From: an uncultured Collinsella sp.
GTDB taxonomy: Bacteria > Actinomycetota > Coriobacteriia > Coriobacteriales > Coriobacteriaceae
Assembly (NCBI GenBank): GCA_902494245.1
Contig: CABUSR010000047.1
Location: 1-13,498 of the forward strand
DNA length: 13,498 nt
Direction: 5' to 3'
Shown here: in pieces, positions 8,617-13,498 of the stretch
Numbering within the stretch: position 1 is the first letter of the stretch
Layout: every line of letters begins with the position of its first letter
Notes under the pieces: generated by a model
Databases searched by the model: none
Told to the model about the DNA's origin: nothing
The model's input: the letters and a program-made list of their open reading frames with translations, nothing else
Translations under genes and position numbers: made by a program

Positions 8617-9226
8617 TGTTTACGCTCCCTTCTGCTTTCTCGGACAGGCCCTGGGCCACAGCGGTAACGTCGACGACTGGACCGTTTTCGATCGAGCGCA
8701 GGCGCTTGGCCTCGTCGAGCTCGCGATCGGCCGCGCCGCCCATGACGGTCAGCGCCTTGGTGGGGCACGCCGCCACACAATGCGGGCCGTCCGGATCGAA
8801 GGCACACAGGTCGCACTTGACGGCGCAGGTGTACTGGCCAGGAGCCCACGTAAGCAGGCTGCTCAGGGACTTAGGATACGAAGGCGTCGGGTCGCACATG
8901 CCTGCGACACCGGCGATAGACGTGCCATCGGGATGGATGGCTCCGAAGGGGCACGCGATGGCGCACAGCCTGCACCCGATGCACTCCTGCTCCTTGACGT
9001 GGATGCGATCGCCATCGTGCTCGATGGCATTCACCGGGCAAACCTCGGCGCAGGGAGCACCCTCGCAATGGTGGCAGGCAAGGGCGGCCGAAATACCGCC
9101 GGTCTTCACGAGCGCCAGGCGCGGCGTATCCTGAAGACCCTGCATCCGGTGGGCGTCGGCACAGGCGGACTGGCATGTTCCGCAGCCGATGCACCTCTCC
9201 GGGTTGATGTCGATGAAGCGGTTCAT
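8609..9226 (-). CDS. hyfA: Hydrogenase-4 component A-like four-cluster ferredoxin subunit
   Basis: 205 aa from the ATG at 9226, the usual HyfA length. It belongs to the HycB/HyfA/HydN family, which carries electrons from formate dehydrogenase H to the hydrogenase module. Sixteen cysteines form four [4Fe-4S] sites: C12/15/18/22, C51/54/59/63, C82/85/88/92 and C138/141/150/154. The CHHCEGAPCAEVCP and CIGCRLCAIACPFGAI stretches are typical. An in-frame GTG two codons upstream (9232) is possible, but the GGAAG motif is better spaced for the ATG. The gene opens the compact hyfA-H block and lies 78 nt after fdhF across a strong hairpin. It differs from the adjacent HydN paralogue by about 14 extra residues between the third and fourth cluster motifs. 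Confidence 0.94.
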   Translation of the reverse strand: MNRFIDINPERCIGCGTCQSACADAHRMQGLQDTPRLALVKTGGISAALACHHCEGAPCAEVCPVNAIEHDGDRIHVKEQECIGCRLCAIACPFGAIHPDGTSIAGVAGMCDPTPSYPKSLSSLLTWAPGQYTCAVKCDLCAFDPDGPHCVAACPTKALTVMGGAADRELDEAKRLRSIENGPVVDVTAVAQGLSEKAEGSVNNG

Positions 9227-9248
9227 CCCCACTTCCTTTCAAAATAAC

Positions 9249-9283
9249 GGGCCGGGCTCCCGAACGTACGGGACGCCCGGCCC
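9249..9283 (-). terminator. Strong GC-rich hairpin between fdhF and hyfA, possible attenuator or partial terminator
   Basis: A 9-bp perfect GC stem (GGGCCGGGC at 9249-9257 with GCCCGGCCC at 9275-9283) continues into a 5-bp stem (9258-9262 with 9269-9273) after one bulged base at 9274, closing on a 6-nt loop. In the transcribed minus-strand direction it is followed by GTTATTTTG, a short imperfect U-tract. It lies after the fdhF stop and before the hyfA ribosome-binding site. It could be a leaky intrinsic terminator that lowers hyfA-H expression relative to hydN-fdhF, or an mRNA 3'-end stabiliser at a processing site. The structure is seen directly; the function is inferred. Confidence 0.6.
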
Positions 9284-9304
9284 AAAAAGCCAACGAGAAC
9301 GGGA

Positions 9305-11527
9305 CTACACGATTTGGTTCACGTGCGTCTCGTCGTCGAACTTGGCGGCGCCAGGCTCAACGTCCTGGGGAGCAGCGGCGTCCACCAGAGCCTGCTTGAG
9401 CTCGGTGTACTGACGCTCTACCTCGCCCTCTGCCCAAACCTGGTCGGCAATGGCGTCGACCTGGCAGGCGGAGAACTTGTCCTCGGGCGTATGCGAGACC
9501 GGGTCGACCTTGTGAATGGTCAGCTCGTTGCACTTGCCGATCCACCACTGGTAGGTCATGTAGACCGTGCCCTTATTGATGCGATCGCTCACGTCGGCGC
9601 GGCTGTATACCTGGCCGCGGCGGCTATGAATCGAGACGATGTCGCCGTTCTTGATGCCGCGCGCCTGGGCGTCCGCGGGATTCATGCGGACAAAGCCGGG
9701 CTCGTCGGCGAGCAGCGCCAGCGTCTTGCAGTTGCCGGTCATCGAGCGGCAGCTGTAGTGACCGACCTCGCGGACGGTGCACAGAATGAGCGGGTACTCA
9801 TCGTCGGGAAGCTCGGAGGGCACCTCCCAGTCGTGCGCCATCAGGTTGGCGCGGCCGTCCTTGGTGGTGAACTTGCCACCAGCGAACATGTCGGGCGTAC
9901 CGTGGTCGTTCACATCGGTGCTCTTGACCGGCCACTGGGCGTAACCGCCCTCGGGAGCCATCTTCTCGTAGGTCGCGCCCACAAAGTTGGGGCACAGGCT
10001 AATGCACTCGTTCCAGATCTGCTCGGTGTTGTCGTAGTGCATGGGGTAACCCATGCGCGTAGACAGATCCGCGAAGATCTCCCAGTCGTGACGGCACTCG
10101 CCCTTGGGCGGAACGGCCGCGTCAAAGTGCTGGAAGCTACGGTCGGATGCGGTAAAGACACCTTCGTGCTCGCCCCAAGAGGTGGCAGGTAGGATGACGT
10201 CGGCGAGCATGGTCGTCTGCGTCATGAAGATGTCCTGGCAAATGAACAGATCCAGCTCGGAGAGCGTCTTGCGCATTCCGGCCGAATCGGGCTCGGTCTG
10301 CACCGGGTCCTCGCCGTAGTTGTAGAAGCAGTGCACCTTGCCCTCGTCGACCAGGTGGCCCAGGTCGGTGAGCTTGTAGCCCTCCTCGAGCGGGAGCTTT
10401 TCCTCGGGCACGCCCCAAGCCTTGGCAAACTTGGCACGCACAGCCGGGTCGGTGACTTTCTGGTAGCCAGGGTACAGGTTGGGCAGCATGCCCATATCGC
10501 AGGAGCCCTGAACGTTGTTCTGACCGCGCACGGGCGCGAGGCCGGAATTGGGTTTGCCGATCTGGCCGGCAACGCAGGCGATGGAGGCGATGGTGTGCAC
10601 CGTCTTCAGGTTCTGCTTCTGCTGGCATACGCCCATGCCCCAGCCAATGATGGCAGAGGGCTTCGCCGTGGCGTACATCTCGGCAGCTTGGTGGATCAAC
10701 GCGGGCTCGACACCCGTGATGTCCTGTACGGATTCGGGAGTGTAGTTCTTGATGGTCTCCCACCACTCGTCAAAGCCGTTCGTGTGCTCGGCGACGAATT
10801 CCTTGTCGTAGAGGCCATCGTTGACCAGACAGTTGGCAAAGGCGTTGAGGAACGCAACGTTGCAACCGTTCTTGATCGGAAGGTAGAGATCGGCGATACG
10901 CGCGGTTTCGATATGGCGCGGATCGGCGACGATGATCTTGCAACCCTTTTCTTTGGCTCGCACGATACGCCTTGCGACGATGGGGTGCGAATCGGCAGGG
11001 TTATAGCCGAAGAGGAAAATGCAGCCCGCATCCTCCATACCGGGGATGGAGCATGACATGCAACCTGAACCAACCGTGTCCATCAGACCGAGGACAGTAG
11101 GGCCGTGTCAAGTACGGGCGCAGTTGTCTACGCTGTGGGTGCCGATGCACGCACGCGTAAACTTCTGCATGACGTAGTTCGCCTCATTGCCGCCGCCTCG
11201 CGAGGAGCCGGTGGTCATGACAGCGTTAGGACCATATTCGTCAATTATGGCCTGCATCTTAGATGCGGTGAAATCCAGTGCCTCGTCCCAGCTTACGCGC
11301 TCAAGATCCGCGCCCTTGGTGCGGCGGATCATCGGGTGCAGTACGCGAGGAGTCAAGATCTTGGTGTCGTTGATGAAGTCGTAGCCGCTCATGCCCTTAA
11401 GGCACAGCTCGCCCTGATTGGTGATGCCGTTGAGCGGTTCGGTACCCACAACCTGGCCGTTTTGGACCAAGAGGTTAAACTGGCAACCGGCGCCGCAGTA
11501 CGGGCAGATCACTTTATGCTTCTCCAT
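9305..11527 (-). CDS. fdhF: Formate dehydrogenase H, selenocysteine- and molybdopterin-dependent
   Basis: 740 codons including an in-frame UGA at 11110-11108, read as selenocysteine. It oxidises formate to CO2 at a bis-MGD Mo (or W) centre and feeds electrons to the hydrogenase. The context CART-Sec-HGP puts Sec at residue 140 followed by H141, the same numbering as E. coli FdhH (U140, H141). The N-terminal [4Fe-4S] ligands are C8, C11, C15 and C42, with the electron-relay lysine K44. The active-site arginine lies in PVRGQNNVQG (R334). Reading continues in frame and stays homologous after the UGA through REVGHYSCRSMTGNC (about 586-600) to a TAG at 9307-9305. The length exceeds E. coli FdhF (715) by a tail of about 20-25 residues. 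The ATG at 11527 has AAGGAGGG upstream and makes the cysteine spacing match; the frame is open 17 codons further up, without support. A naive gene caller would split this gene in two. Confidence 0.96.
11077..11096 (-). promoter_or_regulatory. Bacterial SECIS-like hairpin downstream of the Sec UGA codon
   Basis: Eleven bases after the UGA (11110-11108), the fdhF message can fold as UGUCC-UC, loop GGUCU, GA-U-GGACA. Five pairs (11096-11092 with 11077-11081) are followed by a bulged U at 11082, then two pairs (11091-11090 with 11083-11084), closing on the loop 11089-11085. The loop GGU-CU lies in the eighth and ninth codons counted from UGA, the same register as the E. coli fdhF SECIS loop (AGGUCU) recognised by SelB. 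The E. coli SECIS has its bulged U on the 5' side; here the best fold puts it on the 3' side. Function is inferred from position, loop and the Sec context. Confidence 0.8.
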
Positions 11528-11601
11528 GACACCCTCCTTCCTTTCTCTGCTACCGAATACTCGGTACTTATTTGACAATCATTGGGCCTGTCGCCCGACG
11601 C

Positions 11602-12120
11602 TTACGCCTCGTTTTCGATGGTGGCGCGGGCACGCTCGGCAGTCAGTTCTGCCAGACGCTCCTCGTCTACCAGGGTGAGGCCCTTGGTCGGACACGCCTC
11701 GGCACACGCCGGACCGCCGGGACGGTCCACGCACAGGTCGCACTTGAGCACGAAGCTCTTAGTCTGCGAACCCACGCGCACGTCGCCCATCAAGACGGGG
11801 ACTTGCGTGGTCGCCACGCTCACGGCGCCAAAGGGGCATGCCATGACGCAGCTCTTGCAACCGATGCAGTTGTCCTCGTTGACGCCGATGCGATGGTTCT
11901 TTGGATCAAAGAACAAGGCGCCCGTAGGGCAGGCCTTGGCGCACGGAGCGTCCTCGCAGTGGTGACATGCCACCGGCGCGGAAATCTCGTAGGTGCGCGT
12001 TACGCGTAAGCGAGGTGCGGCGATGTTGCCGGGAATATCGTGCGCCTCGATGCACGCCGCCATACAGGTTTGGCACCCAATGCAGCGTGAAGAATCAGCC
12101 ACGACTCGTTTATTGCCCAT
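11602..12120 (-). CDS. hydN: HydN-like four-cluster ferredoxin, electron carrier for formate dehydrogenase
   Basis: 172 aa (E. coli HydN is 175). Sixteen cysteines form four [4Fe-4S] motifs: C13/16/19/23, C52/55/60/64, C85/88/91/95 and C127/130/139/143. The short linker between the third and fourth motifs and the overall length favour HydN over HyfA/HycB. HydN in E. coli is needed for full formate dehydrogenase H activity, consistent with its place directly before fdhF. The frame is open 25 codons further upstream, but the ATG at 12120 has a clear AGGAGGGA ribosome-binding site about 8 nt away, and homology begins there. It is the first gene of the cluster; 74 nt separate it from fdhF. It may act as an extra ferredoxin for other partners. 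Confidence 0.9.
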   Translation of the reverse strand: MGNKRVVADSSRCIGCQTCMAACIEAHDIPGNIAAPRLRVTRTYEISAPVACHHCEDAPCAKACPTGALFFDPKNHRIGVNEDNCIGCKSCVMACPFGAVSVATTQVPVLMGDVRVGSQTKSFVLKCDLCVDRPGGPACAEACPTKGLTLVDEERLAELTAERARATIENEA

Positions 12121-12201
12121 GTTGTTCACTCCCTCCTGAATCCCATGCCGGAGAGACCCTGTCGACGTTGCCCCAAGCCGCCCGTGGCCTGGCATCGGCG
12201 T

Positions 12202-12234
12202 ATCGAGCGCATGCGGCGAAACAGGCGCTTCGAT
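12202..12234 (-). promoter_or_regulatory. Stem-loop in the hydN 5' leader
   Basis: On the minus strand the leader reads ATCGA, a bulged A, GCGC, a 14-nt loop, GCGC, TCGAT, giving nine pairs around one bulge. It ends about 80 nt before the hydN start. Further downstream the leader contains ATGCC and GGCAT segments that could pair across about 40 nt, the second lying near the AGGAGGGA ribosome-binding site. This suggests a structured leader that could influence hydN translation or read-through. I could not match it to a known riboswitch by eye. The base pairing is seen; a regulatory role is only a possibility. Confidence 0.35.
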
Positions 12235-12298
12235 AGAGTTCCTCCAACGATATACAGGCTAAATATACGCAGTTGCAGGTGGCAAACTTGAGCATAGG

Positions 12299-12324
12299 CC
12301 CTGCAATACGGGTGTATTGCAGGG
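12299..12324. promoter_or_regulatory. 11-bp perfect inverted repeat, candidate regulator binding site
   Basis: CCCTGCAATAC at 12299-12309 and GTATTGCAGGG at 12314-12324 are exact reverse complements around a GGGT spacer. No T-run follows on either strand, so a terminator is unlikely. A third copy of the half-site heptamer (TTGCAGG) occurs at 12273-12279, 44 bp from the copy in the right arm (12317-12323), roughly four helical turns. It lies about 180 bp before hydN and 220 bp before the antitoxin, so it could serve either promoter. The arrangement looks like an operator or activator site for the formate hydrogenlyase cluster; the protein that binds it is unknown. Confidence 0.5.
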
Positions 12325-12482
12325 GTTTGGGCAGGTTGGAATTATTCTCTAGAAGCTATAAAGGTGAGTGTATTACATGCGTATACCCAAGAAAGATTTC
12401 ACGCTCGTTTCTGGTGAATGTAGTACGTTTGTAATGTTGTTCACACTCGATTACTCTAGTGCAATAAAGTAGTGGTTATAAG

Positions 12483-12513
12483 ATTGGCTATTATAGCCAA
12501 TACTGTATTTAAT
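12483..12513 (+). promoter_or_regulatory. Antitoxin promoter with 19-bp palindromic operator
   Basis: ATTGGCTAT at 12483-12491 and ATAGCCAAT at 12493-12501 are perfect reverse complements around a single central T. The palindrome covers a plausible -35 (TTGGCT, 12484-12489) and the spacer before an AT-rich -10 (TATTTA at 12506-12511 or TTTAAT at 12508-12513; spacers 16 or 18). It lies about 48 nt before the antitoxin start. Autorepression by the antitoxin or the toxin-antitoxin complex at such a palindrome is standard for RelB/DinJ-type operons. The palindrome is certain; the exact promoter boxes are tentative. Confidence 0.6.
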
Positions 12514-12548
12514 CATTCATATTGCACGCTCATTAAGGGAGGCCAGTG

Positions 12549-12872
12549 ATGTCATCGACGCAAAAACGAGCCATCCTGCAGGTGCGCATTCGCGAAGAGG
12601 ACAAACAGCATGCCGAGCGCCTCTACGACGCCATGGGCACATCGCTTGCCGAGGCCGTTCGCCTTTTTGTCGCGCAGAGCATTTTGATGCGCAAGCTTCC
12701 CTTTCAGCCGGTCGCCGTGCGCTCAAAGGACGGCACCGCCGCCTATGGATCGCTCAAAGCATATGGAGATCCCAATCGCCGCTCCGAGGAGCGCAATGCC
12801 TGGATTGAGTACCTTGCTACAGAAAGCGACGATTCGATTTTGGGTCCCGAGGAAGTAGATATCCATGAGTAG
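12549..12872 (+). CDS. RelB/DinJ-family antitoxin
   Basis: 107 aa from the ATG at 12549; a GTG one codon earlier is possible, but GGGAGG is better spaced for the ATG. Residues about 6-50 match the RelB/DinJ ribbon-helix-helix pattern: a short strand (RAILQVRI), then a helix with KQHAERLYDAMG, then TSLAEAVRLFVAQSI, followed by the typical LPFQP. The C-terminal half is charged, with an acidic end (ESDDSILGPEEVDIHE), suited to wrapping a basic toxin. Its stop overlaps the start of the next gene by 8 nt (ATGAGTAG), typical of a type II toxin-antitoxin operon. The N-terminal part probably binds the palindrome at 12483-12501. The partner is a PIN-domain protein, not the RelE/YafQ fold usual for this antitoxin family. 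Confidence 0.82.
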   Translation: MSSTQKRAILQVRIREEDKQHAERLYDAMGTSLAEAVRLFVAQSILMRKLPFQPVAVRSKDGTAAYGSLKAYGDPNRRSEERNAWIEYLATESDDSILGPEEVDIHE

Positions 12873-13341
12873 CGCCATCATCGACGAGACCGTCATCCTG
12901 CGCTACCTACTTGACGACGACGAAGTTCTGTCACCGCGTGCCGCCAAGGTCATCGCCACGCACACCGCTCGCGTCTACCCCGAAATCATCACGCGCGTCG
13001 TGGTCACGCTACGTGACGTCTATAAGGTTCCCCGCGTTGAGATTGCCGCGACCATGAAAAGGCTGCTCGATGACGTCATGGTCGACGAGCCCACCGTTGT
13101 CGCCCTTGCCGTCAAACTCTTTGGCAAGACCCATATGGACTTTACCGACTGCCTCCTCGCAGCCCGAACCGCCATCTACAACGATGATGTCGTGAGCTTT
13201 GGCAAGCCCATCATCCAAGGCATGATCGATTACCGCCGCAAGCGTCAAACCGCAACCGAAGCCCGCAGCCGCAGCACCGACGCCCGCGGCCACGGCACCG
13301 ACTCCACCATCGACAAACTCCGCCACCAATCCCGCCACTAG
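12865..13341 (+). CDS. PIN-domain protein, probable toxin partner (VapC-like) with altered active site
   Basis: 158 aa. Residues 1-124 follow the PIN-domain plan: IIDETVILRYLLDDDEVLSPRAAKVI at the N-terminus, then YPEIITRVVVTLRDVYKVPR, MDFTDCLLAART and DDVVSFGKPI. PIN toxins are Mg-dependent RNases using four acidic residues. Here D7 and D95 are present. The position normally held by Glu (EVVYVL) is R44, and the position normally held by Asp in the T-F-D-K motif is G113. Residues 125-158 form a hydrophilic, Arg/Ser/Thr-rich tail with no recognised domain. The gene overlaps the antitoxin stop by 8 nt, so it is probably translationally coupled. The PIN fold and the pairing are well supported; RNase activity is doubtful because of the two replacements. 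Alignment was by eye. Confidence 0.75.
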   Translation: MSSAIIDETVILRYLLDDDEVLSPRAAKVIATHTARVYPEIITRVVVTLRDVYKVPRVEIAATMKRLLDDVMVDEPTVVALAVKLFGKTHMDFTDCLLAARTAIYNDDVVSFGKPIIQGMIDYRRKRQTATEARSRSTDARGHGTDSTIDKLRHQSRH

Positions 13342-13401
13342 CCCCATCCCCTCCTAAGTTGCGGTGAAATACGGACTGTTTGGGGGTGCGGACAGAAAGT
13401 T

Positions 13402-13418
13402 GGACCGCGGGGCGGTCC
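13402..13418 (+). repeat. 7-bp perfect hairpin before the transposase start
   Basis: GGACCGC (13402-13408) and GCGGTCC (13412-13418) pair perfectly around GGG. It lies 15 nt before the probable transposase start codon and overlaps the region expected to be the insertion-sequence end (GCGGACAGAAAGTTGGACC, 13389-13407). Such hairpins at element ends can block translation from read-through transcripts. The exact element boundary cannot be fixed without the other end. Confidence 0.45.
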
Positions 13419-13433
13419 GGACTGGAGGTTCGC

Positions 13434-13498
13434 ATGTACAGCAGGGAGAAGGTCGAGCTCTTCCTCCTGGCGACGGAGGACGGCATGGGGCCCACCGC
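13434..13498 (+). CDS. Start of a probable IS transposase / helix-turn-helix ORF (truncated by window)
   Basis: An ATG at 13434 with GGAGG five nt upstream opens a frame of 21 codons to the window edge, reading MYSREKVELFLLATEDGMGP and on. This resembles the N-terminus of the small helix-turn-helix ORF of IS3-like elements, where a MYS-EK start is common. The upstream GGACAGAAAGTTGGACC fits an insertion-sequence terminal repeat. Only the N-terminus is visible, so the family assignment is tentative; other small DNA-binding proteins cannot be excluded. Confidence 0.5.
   Translation, partial: MYSREKVELFLLATEDGMGPT

Larger units (their letters stand above)
12121..12548. other. Divergent intergenic region between hydN and the antitoxin gene
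   Basis: 428 nt without a convincing gene. From about 12241 to 12540 it is clearly more AT-rich than the genes around it. The part next to hydN (12121-12240) is GC-rich and can fold; the middle holds an 11-bp inverted repeat; the right end holds the antitoxin promoter and palindrome. No tRNA was found; in particular no selC-like tRNA with a UCA anticodon. I saw no good sigma-54 (-24/-12) site of the kind FhlA uses in E. coli, and no strong sigma-70 promoter for hydN; the best -10 candidate (TATATT, 12267-12262 minus) has a poor -35. A 31-codon plus-strand reading frame (12377-12472) has a weak AGGTGAG upstream but nothing else to support it. Confidence 0.6.

Noticed and set aside
9305..11527. 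fdhF as a pseudogene or two separate genes because of the internal stop
   Set aside because: The stop is UGA exactly at the selenocysteine position, the downstream frame stays intact for 600 codons, and a SECIS-like hairpin follows.
11551..11566. Small inverted repeat TACCGA-ATAC-TCGGTA between hydN and fdhF
   Set aside because: Only six pairs and no U-tract; likely by chance or a minor structure, too weak to call a terminator.
12141..12250. Possible tRNA-Sec (selC) in the leader of hydN
   Set aside because: Hairpins and GC content invited a look, but there is no UCA anticodon loop, no T-arm consensus and no acceptor pairing on either strand.
12110..12295. 61-codon minus-strand frame overlapping the hydN start
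   Set aside because: No good ribosome-binding site, it overlaps the hydN start out of frame, and the composition shows nothing recognisable; a leader peptide is not supported.
12299..12324. Inverted repeat as an intrinsic terminator
   Set aside because: Neither strand shows a T-run after the stem, and no gene ends towards it, so an operator is the better reading.
12377..12472. 31-codon plus-strand frame beginning MRIPKKDF before the antitoxin
   Set aside because: It has a weak AGGTGAG upstream and no homology or conservation evidence; it ends before the antitoxin promoter palindrome. Not strong enough to annotate.

Overview
The window carries most of a hydrogen-evolving formate hydrogenlyase cluster of the E. 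coli Hyf (FHL-2) type, on the minus strand, followed at the right end by a small plus-strand toxin-antitoxin pair and the edge of an insertion sequence. The high GC content, the gene content and the protein style suggest an obligately anaerobic actinobacterium of class Coriobacteriia, most likely Collinsella or a close relative. That assignment is inference from recognition and codon use; no ribosomal or other marker gene is present.

Minus strand, in transcription order (high to low coordinates): hydN (12120-11602), a four-cluster ferredoxin; fdhF (11527-9305), a selenocysteine formate dehydrogenase H whose in-frame UGA at 11110-11108 is followed by a SECIS-like hairpin; hyfA (9226-8609), a four-cluster ferredoxin subunit; hyfB (8616-6598), a NuoL-like subunit; hyfC (6580-5657), the NuoH-like anchor; hyfD (5640-4183), an antiporter-like subunit; hyfE (4172-3519), NuoK-like; hyfF (3515-1950), an antiporter-like subunit; hyfG (1945-173), the [NiFe] hydrogenase large subunit; and hyfH (171 to beyond base 1), a ferredoxin cut by the window edge. 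The small subunit (hyfI) is expected just outside, to the left. hyfA to hyfH are nearly gapless, with gaps of 1 to 17 nt or a short overlap. hydN, fdhF and hyfA are separated by 74 and 78 nt, and the fdhF-hyfA gap holds a strong hairpin.

The genes form one pathway. FdhF oxidises formate to CO2. Electrons pass through the HydN/HyfA/HyfH iron-sulfur proteins and the off-window small subunit to the Ni-Fe site of HyfG, which reduces protons to H2. HyfB-F form a complex-I-like membrane arm that could couple this to ion translocation.

Bases 12121-12548 are an AT-richer intergenic stretch between the divergent hyd/hyf cluster and the toxin-antitoxin pair. It holds a structured hydN leader, an 11-bp perfect inverted repeat with an extra half-site, and a 19-bp palindrome in the antitoxin promoter. 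The pair (12549-13341) combines a RelB/DinJ-type antitoxin with a PIN-domain protein that appears to lack two of its four usual acidic active-site residues. The window ends in the first 21 codons of a probable transposase gene.
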